Shown here piece after piece: positions 50,334-59,435 of a DNA stretch of 64,000 bases. The number at the start of each line of letters is the position of its first letter. Positions within the stretch are counted from its first letter, which is position 1. Source of the DNA: Streptomyces lavendofoliae (lineage in GTDB: Bacteria > Actinomycetota > Actinomycetes > Streptomycetales > Streptomycetaceae); contig NZ_BMTP01000004.1 in assembly GCF_014649735.1 (NCBI RefSeq), positions 62,001 to 126,000 of the forward strand, written 5' to 3'. The notes under the pieces were generated by a model that saw only the letters and a list, made by a program, of their open reading frames with translations, searched no databases and was not told the origin of the DNA. Made by a program: the position numbers and the translations under genes.

Positions 50334-51992
50334 ATGGAGACCGAGTCGGAGCCGTACGTCCGTCTTGCGACCCTGCGGCAGCTGCATCAGGTCGTCGCCA
50401 ACCTCAACACGGCCCGCAGCCTGGCCGACACACTGCAGACCGTCGCCGACGGCGTGATCGCCGGGCTCGGCTACGAACTGGCCTGCGTCAACCTCGTACG
50501 ACCCGACGGTGACCTGGTCGTCGCCGCGTTCGCCGGAAGCGCCGCCGCCGAGGCGCTGATCACCGGCCGGGTCGGCTCCCGCGCGTCGTGGGAGCGCCGC
50601 CTGAGCATGGGCGAGGCGTGGGGCGAGCTCCGTTTCATACCGCACACCGAGGGCTGGGTCCTGATCGAGGACGACGTCCCGCAGTGGCACACCGACGGAC
50701 CCGAGCCCCGCTTCGAGGACGAGTGGCACCCCCGCGACCGCCTCTACGCCCCGATGTACGCGTCCGGCAGCGGCCGCGAGCTCCTCGGCGTCATCTCCGT
50801 CGACCGGCCCCGCAACGGCCGCCGCCCCGGCCCCTGGGGCCAGGAGGCGCTCCAGATGTACGCCTCCCAGTCCGCCATCGCGATCAGCAACGCCCGGCTG
50901 CGCTCCAACATGCAGCGCGCCCTGGTCCGCCTGGAGCGGGAGCAGCAGGCGCTGCGCGCGAGCGAGGAGTCGTTCCGCCAGGCCTTCGAGTACGCGCCCT
51001 CCGGCATGGCCATCGCCGAGATGGGCGGCGACCAGCACGGCCGGCTCCTGCGGGCGAACGACGCGCTGTGCCGGCTCCTCGGCCGGCCCGCGTCCGTGAT
51101 GCGCCGCTACTCCTTCGCCGACCTGGTGCACCCCGAGGACATCGGCACCCTGCTGCGCACCTCCGCCGAGGGCGGCCGGGCCGAGCTGCGGCTGGCCCGG
51201 CGGGACGGCAGCTACGTGTGGGTGTCGCTGCGCAACTCGGTGGTCGCCGACACCGCCGACGGGCCGCGCTTCCTGCTCACCCACGTCGAGGACATCGAGG
51301 AGCGCAAGCGGCACGAGCTCCAGCTCGCCCACCGCGCCTCGCACGACGCGCTGACCGGCCTGCCCAACAGCGCCGAACTGCGCGCCCGGCTCAGCGCCCG
51401 GCTGTGCGCCAGGCCGCACGCGGTGCGCTCGACGTCCGGGACGCACGAGGTCGACGCGTACGACAGCGGCGACTACGAGTACGGCGAGCACGCCTACCGG
51501 GGCGACGGCTTCGACTTCGGGGGCGGCGCGGAGGGCGGGGTGTACGACCCGCATGTGCACGCCGTGGCGCCCGACGGCGAGGTCGACGACGGGACGAAGG
51601 GGCTCGCGGTCCTCTTCTGCGACCTGGACGGCTTCAAGTCGATCAACGACCGGTTCGGTCACCACACCGGTGACGCGGTGCTCATCGAGGTCGCCCGGCG
51701 GCTGTCCGCCGGGGTGCGGGACGGGGACACCGTGGCCCGGCTCGGGGGTGACGAGTTCGTCGTCCTGGCCGACGGGCTCGGTGCCGCCGACGCCGCCGAC
51801 CTGGCCGTACGGCTGCGCAACGCGATCATTCCGCCGATCCGCGTGGACGGGCGCGCGGTGCGGGTGGGCGCCAGTTTCGGCATCGGATGGGCGGAGTGCG
51901 GAATGTCCGTCGAAGAGGTGCTGAACTCCGCTGACCAGCGGATGTACATCGAGAAGCGCTCCCGCTCGAAGGTTCACCGCCGGGCGGGGTAG
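50334..51992 (+). CDS. cdgB: Diguanylate cyclase CdgB (GAF-PAS-GGDEF)
   Basis: This 552-residue cytoplasmic enzyme makes cyclic di-GMP, which in Streptomyces binds BldD and holds cells in vegetative growth. Domains are a GAF from about residue 20 (VANLNTARSLADTLQTVADG), a PAS/PAC around 210-330 (FRQAFEYAPSGMAIAEMGG; LLTHVEDIEERKRHE) and a GGDEF with an intact active site (CDLDGFKSINDRFGHHTGD; ARLGGDEFVVLADG). An acidic/Tyr-rich insert (YDSGDYEYGEHAYRGD) interrupts the GGDEF N-terminus. The ATG at 50334 follows GGGGAG. Confidence 0.93.
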   Translation: METESEPYVRLATLRQLHQVVANLNTARSLADTLQTVADGVIAGLGYELACVNLVRPDGDLVVAAFAGSAAAEALITGRVGSRASWERRLSMGEAWGELRFIPHTEGWVLIEDDVPQWHTDGPEPRFEDEWHPRDRLYAPMYASGSGRELLGVISVDRPRNGRRPGPWGQEALQMYASQSAIAISNARLRSNMQRALVRLEREQQALRASEESFRQAFEYAPSGMAIAEMGGDQHGRLLRANDALCRLLGRPASVMRRYSFADLVHPEDIGTLLRTSAEGGRAELRLARRDGSYVWVSLRNSVVADTADGPRFLLTHVEDIEERKRHELQLAHRASHDALTGLPNSAELRARLSARLCARPHAVRSTSGTHEVDAYDSGDYEYGEHAYRGDGFDFGGGAEGGVYDPHVHAVAPDGEVDDGTKGLAVLFCDLDGFKSINDRFGHHTGDAVLIEVARRLSAGVRDGDTVARLGGDEFVVLADGLGAADAADLAVRLRNAIIPPIRVDGRAVRVGASFGIGWAECGMSVEEVLNSADQRMYIEKRSRSKVHRRAG

Positions 51993-52057
51993 GCCGTTCG
52001 GGGTAGGCTCGCCCGGTCGGTGACCGCTGGCGAGCAGGGAATGAGGAGTGACCAGGG

Positions 52058-53014
52058 ATGGCTGCCGGTAACAACGGCGCGAGCACGCCCGAGGACGACG
52101 ATCCGTTCGGCTACCTGTACGCGGACGGACAGACGGCGGGCGCGCAGGCGCCGCGTCAGGGCGGCGGCTACGGCTACCCGGGTCCGGCCGCTCAGCCCGG
52201 CGTGCCCAGAACGTCGTACAACCAGGTCAGGGCGGTCGGCGAGCGCCAGTACGGCGGTGGTGGCGGCCAGGTGCCGCAGGCCCAGTACCAGTACCAGCAG
52301 CAGTACGCCCAGCCGAGCCCGCAGTACGCGGCCCCCGAGACCTTCCCCGGCGCCGACCGCACCCGCCCGGTGCCGCCGGTCCAGCCCCCGCAGCGCGGCG
52401 GCCCCAACACCAGGGGGCTGCTGCTCGGGGCGATCGCGGTCGTCCTGGTCGTGGTGATCGGCATCACCGTCGCCGTCCTGACGAACACCAAGGACGACGC
52501 CAGGGACGACAAGGCCGGCCCCACGGCGCCCGCGACGCAGGTCCAGCAGTCCCCGTCGCCGAAGCCCTCGCAGTCCGCGCAGGAGCCGGTGGAGCTGCCC
52601 AAGCAGGACGCGGCGACGCTCCGCCTGGGCGGACCGGCCCGGCTGGGCACGGACGTCAAGGGCGCCAAGGGCGCCGACGGGGCGTACGTCATGTTCAACG
52701 GCACCGGCGGCTCCGCGAGCTGGACCGTGGAGGTCCCGGAGGACGGGTCCTACACGCTGTTCCTGAGCTACAGCGTGCCGGGCAAGGACGCGAACGCGAC
52801 CCTGTCCGTCAACGGCGGGTCGCCGCGTGAGATCCGGATGAAGAACTTCGCCCACGCGGCGGAGGGCGACTGGGAGAAGGGGTGGACGTACACCTACTCC
52901 TACGCCGAGCTGAAGAAGGGCTCGAACACGATGACGATGTCGTGCGAGCCGGGCAACCAGTGCGAGGCGTACCTCGACCAGGTCTGGTTGCAGCAGGGGC
53001 AGGTCAAGGGCTGA
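52058..53014 (+). CDS. Membrane-anchored protein with CBM6/35-like domain
   Basis: This 318-residue protein has a Gly/Gln/Tyr-rich cytoplasmic N-terminus (about 1-120), one membrane helix (GLLLGAIAVVLVVVIGITVAV), a Ser/Pro linker and a C-terminal beta-sandwich. The sandwich (GADGAYVMFNGTGGSASWTV; GSYTLFLSYSVPGKDANATL; YLDQVWLQ) looks like CBM6/CBM35 carbohydrate-binding modules. It may hold the cell surface to glycan. The gene end overlaps the convergent aldolase by 11 nt. Confidence 0.8.
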   Translation: MAAGNNGASTPEDDDPFGYLYADGQTAGAQAPRQGGGYGYPGPAAQPGVPRTSYNQVRAVGERQYGGGGGQVPQAQYQYQQQYAQPSPQYAAPETFPGADRTRPVPPVQPPQRGGPNTRGLLLGAIAVVLVVVIGITVAVLTNTKDDARDDKAGPTAPATQVQQSPSPKPSQSAQEPVELPKQDAATLRLGGPARLGTDVKGAKGADGAYVMFNGTGGSASWTVEVPEDGSYTLFLSYSVPGKDANATLSVNGGSPREIRMKNFAHAAEGDWEKGWTYTYSYAELKKGSNTMTMSCEPGNQCEAYLDQVWLQQGQVKG

Positions 53015-53855
53015 CCACCGTCAGGAAGTGCGCCACCGTCCCCGTCATCGCCTCGCGAGCGGGGACGAGGTATTTCCTGGGGTCGACGGTGTCTGGGTGG
53101 TCGGCGAGGTAGGCGCGGATCGCGCCGGTGAACGCGGTGTTCAGGGCCGTACCGATGTTGATCTTCGTCATGCCGGCGGCGATCGCGGCGCGGAGTTCGT
53201 CGTCCGGGACGCCGGACGAGCCGTGGAGGACCAGCGGTACGGGGACGGCGTCGCGCAGGGCGGTGATCAGGGCGTGGTCGAGGGTCGCCGTGCGGCGTGT
53301 CATCGCGTGGGTGGAGCCGACCGCTACGGCGAGGGCGTCGACGCCGGTGTCCGCGATGTACGCGGCGGCTTCCGCCGGGTCCGTGCGGACGCCGGGGGTG
53401 TGGGCGTCCCGCGGCGGTTCGCCGTCCTTGCCGCCGATCCGGCCCAGCTCGGCCTCGACCCACAGGCCCCGCTCGTGGCCCCAGCGCACGGCGTCGGCGG
53501 TCGCCTTGACGTTGTCGCCGTAGTTGAGGCCCGACGCGTCGAACATCACGGAGCTGAACCCCTCGGTGTGCGCGCCGCGCAGCAGGCCCGGCGAGACGAC
53601 GTGGTCGAGGTGCAGGCCCAGCGGCGCGGTGGACGCGCGGGCGACGGCGGCCGCCGCGGCGGCGACGGCGGACAGGTCGCCGCCGTGGAACCGCACGGCG
53701 TTCTCGGAGATCTGGAGGATCGCGGGCCGTCCCACCCGTTCGGCGCCGGCCGCGATCGCCTCGGCGTGCTCCAGCGTGATGACGTTGAACGCGGCGACGG
53801 CGTCGTCCGCGGACCGGGCCCGGGCGATCAGTTCGCCGGTGGGAACGAGGGGCAT
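53004..53855 (-). CDS. Class II ketose-bisphosphate aldolase (GatY/KbaY-like)
   Basis: This zinc-dependent aldolase splits tagatose- or fructose-1,6-bisphosphate into DHAP and glyceraldehyde-3-phosphate. Visible features are the catalytic/zinc HLDHV (residues 81-85), SVMFDASGL, AELGRIGG (Glu and Gly loop), VGSTHAM and the phosphate loop GSSGVPDDEL with KINIGTALN. The 283-residue length fits GatY/KbaY. It is the last gene of the amino-sugar operon, 13 nt after the PfkB kinase. Tagatose versus fructose cannot be decided from the sequence. Confidence 0.88.
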   Translation of the reverse strand: MPLVPTGELIARARSADDAVAAFNVITLEHAEAIAAGAERVGRPAILQISENAVRFHGGDLSAVAAAAAAVARASTAPLGLHLDHVVSPGLLRGAHTEGFSSVMFDASGLNYGDNVKATADAVRWGHERGLWVEAELGRIGGKDGEPPRDAHTPGVRTDPAEAAAYIADTGVDALAVAVGSTHAMTRRTATLDHALITALRDAVPVPLVLHGSSGVPDDELRAAIAAGMTKINIGTALNTAFTGAIRAYLADHPDTVDPRKYLVPAREAMTGTVAHFLTVVSP

Positions 53856-53868
53856 GTGCGTACCTCCG

Positions 53869-54795
53869 TCAAGCGGCCGTGGCGTGCTCCGTCACCGTGA
53901 TCCGGGACAGCAGTTCCCGGTACGTCGTCATGTCGAACTCGCCCGCCGCGGGCGCCAGCACCGTGGCCGTCGACAGGGCCACCGCCCGCGCCAGCCGGTC
54001 CGGCCAGGGCAGGCCCTCGACGAGGCCGGACAGCAGGCCCGCCACCGCCGAGTCGCCCGCGCCGGTCGGGTTGCCCTTCACCGCCCCGGGCGGCGCGGCC
54101 TGCCAGACGCCGTCCGGGGTCACCGCGAGCAGGCCGTCCGGCCCGAGCGAGGCGACCACGGCGTGGGCGCCCCGGCGGCGGGCGTCTCGGGTGGCGCGCA
54201 GCGGCTCGCGGGCGCCGGTGAGCCGGGCGAGCTCGTCGGCGTTGGGTTTGACCAGGTCGGGGCGGGCGGCGACGCCCCGGCGCAGCGGTTCGCCGCTGGT
54301 GTCCAGCACCACCGGGACCGAAGCGGCCCGGGCGCGGCGCACCAGGTCCGCGTAGGCCCCGACGTGGATGCCGGGCGGCAGGCTGCCGCACAGGGCGACG
54401 GCGTCGGCCTCGCGCACCAGCTCGTCGTAGGCGGCGAGGAAGGCCGTCCACTGGGCGGGCGTGAGCGTGGGGCCGGGTTCGTTGAGCTGGGTGGTGTCGC
54501 CGGTCGAGGTGTCCACGACGGCCACGGTGCGGCGGGTGGTGCCGGCGACCGGGACGAGCGCGTCGCGCACGGGCAGGGGCGCCAGCAGTTCGCGCAGGAC
54601 GGCGCCGGTGGGGCCCCCGGCGAAGCCGGTGACCACGGTGTCGTGGCCGAGGGCGGCGAGGACCCGGGCGACGTTGACGCCCTTGCCGCCGGGCCGCTCG
54701 GCGACGTCGGTGACGCGATGCGAGGCGTGCGGGGTGAGGGCGTCGACGCGGTAGGTGATGTCGAGCGCGGTGTTGAGCGTGACCGTCAGGATCAC
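53869..54795 (-). CDS. PfkB-family sugar-phosphate kinase (1-phosphofructokinase/tagatose-6-P kinase)
   Basis: This 308-residue ribokinase-family kinase starts VILTVTLNTALDITYRV and has the substrate GGKGVNVARVLAALG, SLPPGI and the ATP/anion-hole GNPTGAGDSAVAGLL with catalytic Asp. This group phosphorylates fructose-1-P or tagatose-6-P to the bisphosphate. With the aldolase downstream it would complete a tagatose or fructose bisphosphate route. The GTG at 54795 follows GGGGGTGG; a GTG at 54804 is an alternative. Confidence 0.87.
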   Translation of the reverse strand: MILTVTLNTALDITYRVDALTPHASHRVTDVAERPGGKGVNVARVLAALGHDTVVTGFAGGPTGAVLRELLAPLPVRDALVPVAGTTRRTVAVVDTSTGDTTQLNEPGPTLTPAQWTAFLAAYDELVREADAVALCGSLPPGIHVGAYADLVRRARAASVPVVLDTSGEPLRRGVAARPDLVKPNADELARLTGAREPLRATRDARRRGAHAVVASLGPDGLLAVTPDGVWQAAPPGAVKGNPTGAGDSAVAGLLSGLVEGLPWPDRLARAVALSTATVLAPAAGEFDMTTYRELLSRITVTEHATAA

Positions 54796-54925
54796 CCGTG
54801 CCACCCCCGAGGAGTTCGCGCCTGCTTCCGCCTCTTGCTTCCGCTTCCGGGCCTTGATCATGCCAAACCGGAGGCGGTTGGCCCAGTCCCCGGGCCCCGC
54901 CGCCGCGCGACGGCTCCCGAGGGCG

Positions 54926-56071
54926 TCAGCCCGATCGCGGCCCGCTGACCCATTCGCCCCTGCGCATGACGCCCACCAGGGTGAAGCCCGCGTCCAGGAC
55001 CACCAGGTCGGCGCGCTTGCCGGGTTCCAGGGAGCCGACCTCGTCGTACACGCCGAGCAGTTTCGCCGGGTTGGCGGAGACGGCGCGCACGATGGACTCG
55101 ACGGGCAGCCGGTCGATGGTGGCCGCCCGCTTGAACGCGGTGTCGAGCGTGAGGGTGGAGCCCGCGATCGAGCCGCCCTTGGCCAGTCGCGCGACGCCCT
55201 CGCGGACCTCCACCTCCAGCGGGCCGAGGTGGTAGACGCCGTCGCCGAAGCCCGCCGCGTCCATGGCGTCCGTGATGAACGCCACCCGGTCCGGGCCCGC
55301 GTGCCGGAACGCCAGTTCCAGGGCGGCCGGGTGCAGGTGCGTGCCGTCGTTGATCAGTTCGACGGTGACCCGCTCGTCCTCCAGCAGCGCGGCGATCGGC
55401 CCCGGTGCGCGGTGGCCCAGGGCGGGCATCGCGTTGAAGAGGTGGGTGGCGACGGTGGCGCCCGCGTCGATGGCCGCGACCGTCTGCTCGTAGGTGGCGT
55501 CCGTGTGCCCGATCGCGGCGATGACGCCGTGCTCGGCCAGCAGGCGTACGGAGTCGAGGCCGCCGGGCAGCTCGGTGGCGAGGGTGACCATCCGGGCGTG
55601 GCCGCGCGCCGCGTCGAGGAGCTTGCGCACCTCGGCCGGGTCCGGGTCGCGCAGCAGGTCCTCGCTGTGGGCGCCCTTGCGGCAGGGGGAGATGAACGGG
55701 CCCTCGAAGTGGACGCCGGCGATGTCGCCCTGCTCGGCGAGCTCGGACAGCTCCCCGGCGCGGTGCGCGAGGAAGTCCATCTCGCCGGTGACGGTGGAGG
55801 CGACGACGGTGGTGGTGCCGTGCAGCCGGTGCGTGTGGACGCCCTTGAGGACCTCCTCCACGGTGCCGGAGGTGAAGGACGCACCGCCGCCGCCGTGGTT
55901 GTGCATGTCGACGAAGCCGGGCACGACCCAGTGCCCGGAGAGGTCGGTGACCGGGGCGTCCGCCGGGGCGTGGCCCGCGATACGGCCGCCTTCGACGATC
56001 ACCCGCCCGTTGTCCACGATCCCGGTCGGCAGCACCACGCGGGCGCCGGCGAGAACCTTGTGATCGGCCAT
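54926..56071 (-). CDS. nagA: N-acetylglucosamine-6-phosphate deacetylase
   Basis: NagA removes acetate from GlcNAc-6-phosphate (AgaA does the same for GalNAc-6-P). The 381-residue amidohydrolase has PGFVDMHNHGGGG (metal His pair), HFEGPFISP (Glu ligand), AAIGHTDATYEQ, THLFNAM, LINDGTHLHP and FITDAMDAAG (catalytic Asp). The ATG at 56071 shares one base with the upstream kinase stop (TGATG). It sits between a ROK kinase and a PfkB kinase in one operon under a dre-like site. Confidence 0.94.
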   Translation of the reverse strand: MADHKVLAGARVVLPTGIVDNGRVIVEGGRIAGHAPADAPVTDLSGHWVVPGFVDMHNHGGGGASFTSGTVEEVLKGVHTHRLHGTTTVVASTVTGEMDFLAHRAGELSELAEQGDIAGVHFEGPFISPCRKGAHSEDLLRDPDPAEVRKLLDAARGHARMVTLATELPGGLDSVRLLAEHGVIAAIGHTDATYEQTVAAIDAGATVATHLFNAMPALGHRAPGPIAALLEDERVTVELINDGTHLHPAALELAFRHAGPDRVAFITDAMDAAGFGDGVYHLGPLEVEVREGVARLAKGGSIAGSTLTLDTAFKRAATIDRLPVESIVRAVSANPAKLLGVYDEVGSLEPGKRADLVVLDAGFTLVGVMRRGEWVSGPRSG

Positions 56072-57006
56072 CAGGCGGATACCTCCGAACTGGCGAGTAG
56101 GTCCCAGGCGAGGAGGCCCGCGCCCAGGCATCCGGCGGTGTCCCCGAGGGCCGCCGGCACGATGGCGGGCAGTTTCTGGAACGTCACGCGCTCCTCGACG
56201 GCCGCCCGAAGGGGTGTGAACAACGTTTCCCCGGCCTCGGCGAGACCGCCACCGATGATGAGCGTGCGGGGGTCCAGCAGGGTGAGCGCGGTGACCAGCC
56301 CGTCGGCGAGCGCGTCGACGGCGTCCTGCCACACCCGGACGGCCCGCTCGTCGCCGGACGCCACCGCCTTGGCGCAGTCCGCCGCGTCCGCCTCCGGGTC
56401 GCCGCTCGCCGCCGCCCAGGCCCGGGACACGGCGGAGGCCGAGGCGAGCGTCTCCAGGCAGCCGTGCCGGCCGCAGCCGCAGGCCGGCCCGCCGGGGCGC
56501 ACCACGATGTGGCCGATCTCGCCGGCGTACCCGTGGGCGCCCGCCTCGATGGCGCCGCCGATGCCGATGGCGCCCGCGATGCCGGTACCGAGAGGTACGA
56601 ACAGGAACCGGTCGGCGCCCCGGCCGGCGCCGACGCGCCCCTCGGCGAGCCCCCCGGTGCGGACGTCGTGCCCGAGGGCGACCGGCAGGCCGCCGAGCCG
56701 CTCGGCGAGCAGGGCGCGCAGCGGGACGTCGCGCCAGCCGAGGTTGGCGGCGTACACCGCGAGGCCCCGGTCCGGGTCGACGATGCCGGGCACGGCGACA
56801 CCGGCGGCGACGGCACCGGTGCCGTACCGCTCGCGGCCGTGGGCGTGCAGCTCGGCGGCGAAGCCGAGGATGTCCTCCACGACCGCGTCGGGGCCGCGCT
56901 CGCGGCCGGTCGCGCGGCGCGCCTCGTACAGCAGGGCCCCGTCGGCTCCGACCAGGGCGGCCTTCATCCCGGTGCCGCCCACATCGAGGGCGATGACGTG
57001 TCTCAC
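56071..57006 (-). CDS. nagK: ROK family N-acetylhexosamine kinase
   Basis: This 311-residue ROK kinase has the ATP motif ALDVGGTGMKAALV, GVAVPGIVD, GYAGEIGHIVV and the zinc signature ACGCGRHGCLET. It probably phosphorylates GlcNAc (or GalNAc) taken up by an ABC importer to the 6-phosphate that the coupled NagA then deacetylates. A dre-like site lies 28 bases before the ATG. The name nagK follows the pairing with nagA. Confidence 0.88.
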   Translation of the reverse strand: MRHVIALDVGGTGMKAALVGADGALLYEARRATGRERGPDAVVEDILGFAAELHAHGRERYGTGAVAAGVAVPGIVDPDRGLAVYAANLGWRDVPLRALLAERLGGLPVALGHDVRTGGLAEGRVGAGRGADRFLFVPLGTGIAGAIGIGGAIEAGAHGYAGEIGHIVVRPGGPACGCGRHGCLETLASASAVSRAWAAASGDPEADAADCAKAVASGDERAVRVWQDAVDALADGLVTALTLLDPRTLIIGGGLAEAGETLFTPLRAAVEERVTFQKLPAIVPAALGDTAGCLGAGLLAWDLLASSEVSA

Positions 57007-57034
57007 GGAAGACAGTGTCGCTCGTGAACCCGTG

Positions 57035-57050
57035 AAAGGTCTAGTCCACT
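57035..57050. promoter_or_regulatory. Candidate DasR site upstream of nagK
   Basis: AAAGGTCTAGTCCACT matches 13 of 16 bases of AGTGGTCTAGACCACT. It lies 28 bases before the nagK ATG. Confidence 0.7.
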
Positions 57051-57123
57051 CGCGTGGATTGTTGTCCGCGCATACAAAATGCCGATAAGCGGACCGGCGT
57101 GCGCCCGGACGGGGCGGCGGGCG

Positions 57124-58026
57124 CTACGAGGACAGGATCACGCTGCGCGTCAGGTTGCGCGGCCGGTCCGGGTCGAACCCCCTGGCCTCCGCGACCGCCA
57201 CCGCCAGCCGCTGCGCCCGCACCAGGTCCGCCATCGGGTCCGCCGACGGGTGCGCCCGCAGCGTCCCGCCGACCCGTGCCACGTCCCCCGCCAGCCCCTC
57301 CGGAACGTCGCCGAAGACCCAGGTCACCCGCCCCGGACCGGTGATCGAGATGGGACCGTGCCGGTACTCCATCGCGGGGTACGCCTCCGTCCACGCCCCC
57401 GCCGCCTCCCGCATCTTCAGCCCCGCCTCCAGGGCCAGCCCGTACGTCCACCCCCGGCCCAGGAACGTCCACTGCTCCGCCCCCGTCAAGGCCCCCGGCA
57501 ACGGCTCCGCCAGCGCCTCCTCGGCGTCGGCCGCCGCCTCGGCCACCGTCTTCAGCCCCGGCACGTCGCCCAGGGCCGCCCGCAGGAACGCCAGCGCCGT
57601 CGTGGCGAACCGGGTCTGCACCACCGACTCCTCGTCCGCCCAGTCGAGCGCCACGACCGCGTCCGCCGCGTCCCGCACCGGCGTCTCCGGGGCGCCCGTC
57701 AGCGCCACCGTCGGCACCCCCCGGCCGCGCAGCGCGCCCAGCAGGTCCAGCACCTCCGTGGTCGTACCCGAACGGGTGATCGCGACGACCCGGTCGTACG
57801 AACGGGACGTCGGGAACTCCGACGACGGGTACGCGTCCGTCTCGCCCTGTCCCGCCGCCTCGCGCAGCGCCGCGTACGCGATGGCCATGAACCACGACGT
57901 CCCGCAGCCGGTCACGGCGACCCGCTCGCCGGGCCGCGGCAGTCCCTCTCCGGACGACGCGGCCGCGTCGGCGGCGCGGCGCCAGCAGGCGGGCTGGGTG
58001 GCGATCTCTGCTGCGGTACGTGACAT
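57124..58026 (-). CDS. SIS-domain sugar isomerase/deaminase (AgaS or GlmS-isomerase like)
   Basis: This 300-residue protein has two SIS domains: VTGCGTSWFMAIAYAAL (first, with VVAITRSGTTTEVLDLL) and WTFLGRGWTYGLALEAGLKM, and the catalytic AYPAMEYRHGPISI region of the GlmS isomerase/AgaS group. It lacks a glutaminase domain, so it would deaminate/isomerise GlcN-6-P or GalN-6-P to the keto sugar phosphate. It is 117 nt upstream of nagK, and a dre-like site lies before it. Confidence 0.87.
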   Translation of the reverse strand: MSRTAAEIATQPACWRRAADAAASSGEGLPRPGERVAVTGCGTSWFMAIAYAALREAAGQGETDAYPSSEFPTSRSYDRVVAITRSGTTTEVLDLLGALRGRGVPTVALTGAPETPVRDAADAVVALDWADEESVVQTRFATTALAFLRAALGDVPGLKTVAEAAADAEEALAEPLPGALTGAEQWTFLGRGWTYGLALEAGLKMREAAGAWTEAYPAMEYRHGPISITGPGRVTWVFGDVPEGLAGDVARVGGTLRAHPSADPMADLVRAQRLAVAVAEARGFDPDRPRNLTRSVILSS

Positions 58027-58082
58027 GCGCGGGTGCTCCTACAGCTGCGGAGGTGGTGGTGGCCGTGGCCAAGCGATACCCA

Positions 58083-58098
58083 GGTGGTGTAGACCTCA
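58083..58098. promoter_or_regulatory. Candidate DasR site between SIS and binding-protein genes
   Basis: The core TGGTGTAGACCT (58085-58096) matches 11 of 12 bases of a known dre variant (TGGTGTAGACCA). It lies between the divergent SIS gene and sugar-binding lipoprotein gene. Confidence 0.55.
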
Positions 58099-58153
58099 TC
58101 CACGCTGTGGGAAAATCACGGCGCAGGGCAGGAAACAACAGTGGGGAAGAGTC

Positions 58154-59422
58154 GTGCAGCGCCGCTATACAGGACTGACCGCGGCGGTGGCCGCACTGAG
58201 CATGGCGGCGACGCTGGCCGGCTGCGGAGCCGGCGAGGGCGCCGGGGAGGTGACGCTCAAGCTCGTCGCCGCCGACTACGGCAGCAACGACGCCAACGGC
58301 TCCCAGGGGTACTGGGACGGCCTGGCCCGCTCGTTCGAGAAGACACACCCCGGCATCACCGTCGACGTCGACGTCATGTCGTGGAAGGACGTCGACCGGG
58401 AAGTCGCCGAGATGGTCAGGAAGGGCGAGGCGCCCGACCTCGCGCAGATCGGCGCCTACGCGGACCACGCCGCCGAGGACCGGCTGTACAAGGCCGACGA
58501 ACTCCTCCCCATCCCCACCCAGGCCAACTTCCTGCCCCTGCTGGCCCGCGCCGGCCAGGTCGGCCGGTCCCAGTACGGTCTGCCCTTCGCGGCCAGCACC
58601 CGCCTGCTCTTCTACAACAAGGGCCTGTTCGAGAAGGCCGGCGCCAAGCCGCCGAAGACCTGGGACGAGATCCGCACGGCCGCCGGGAAGCTCAAGGACG
58701 AGGGCGTGAAGTTCCCCTTCGCCCTGCCGCTCGGCTCCGAGGAGTCCCAGGCCGAGACCATGATGTGGATGCTGGCGGGCGGCGGCGGATACCGCGACGT
58801 CAGCAACATCTCGTACGACATCGACTCCGCCGAGAACGTCGCCACCTTCACCTGGCTGAAGAACAACCTCGTCGGCAAGGGCCTGACCGGCCCCGTCGCC
58901 CCCGCCGAGCTCGACCGGCAGGAGGCGTTCGACGCCTTCGCACAGGGCGACGTCGGCATGCTCAACGGCCACCCCACGCTGATGGACGCCGCCGAGAAGG
59001 CCGGCGTGGACGTCGGCATGGTGCCGCTGCCCAGCCCCGACGGCGAGGGGCGGCCGTCGATGGGCGTGGCCGACTGGATGATGGCGTTCAAGCAGAACGG
59101 CCACCGCAAGGAGATCGGCGAGTTCCTCACGTACGTCTACGAGGACAAGAACGTGCTCGCCTTCTCCGACCGGTACGACATCCTCCCGGTCACCTCCACC
59201 GCCACCGCCACGATGCGCGACGACCCCAGGCACCGGGCGCTGTGGCCGTTCCTGGAGGAGCTGCCCACGTCCGAGCTGTACCCGGTCGGCCACACGTCGT
59301 GGGCGAAGGTGAGCGAGAGCGTGAAGAGGAACATCGGCAAGGCCGTCGCGCCGGGCGGCGACCCCGAGGCGGTGCTGGCGGGCATCGCGCGGGACGCCAA
59401 GGACGCGGAGGCGGACGAGTGA
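58154..59422 (+). CDS. Sugar ABC transporter substrate-binding lipoprotein
   Basis: This 422-residue family 1 solute-binding protein has a lipoprotein signal (RRYTGLTAAVAALSMAATL, lipobox AGC) and the usual domain markers YWDGLARSFEKTHPGITVDV, AASTRLLFYNKGLFEKAG, PPKTWDEI and FAQGDVGMLNG. It probably delivers an amino sugar or oligosaccharide. No permease genes follow, so it must share those of another locus and likely MsiK as ATPase. The GTG at 58154 follows GGGGAAGA. Confidence 0.92.
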   Translation: MQRRYTGLTAAVAALSMAATLAGCGAGEGAGEVTLKLVAADYGSNDANGSQGYWDGLARSFEKTHPGITVDVDVMSWKDVDREVAEMVRKGEAPDLAQIGAYADHAAEDRLYKADELLPIPTQANFLPLLARAGQVGRSQYGLPFAASTRLLFYNKGLFEKAGAKPPKTWDEIRTAAGKLKDEGVKFPFALPLGSEESQAETMMWMLAGGGGYRDVSNISYDIDSAENVATFTWLKNNLVGKGLTGPVAPAELDRQEAFDAFAQGDVGMLNGHPTLMDAAEKAGVDVGMVPLPSPDGEGRPSMGVADWMMAFKQNGHRKEIGEFLTYVYEDKNVLAFSDRYDILPVTSTATATMRDDPRHRALWPFLEELPTSELYPVGHTSWAKVSESVKRNIGKAVAPGGDPEAVLAGIARDAKDAEADE

Positions 59423-59423
59423 C

Positions 59424-59429
59424 TATGTT
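59424..59429 (+). promoter_or_regulatory. -10 element of a leaderless transcript
   Basis: TATGTT is followed by 6 nt and the ATG at 59436. It lies directly behind the binding-protein stop. Confidence 0.5.
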
Positions 59430-59435
59430 GCTCAT

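Noticed and set aside
54755..57088. 777-codon plus-strand reading frame over nagA/nagK
   Set aside because: Shadow of the coding strand, with Ser/Pro/Arg bias and no domain.
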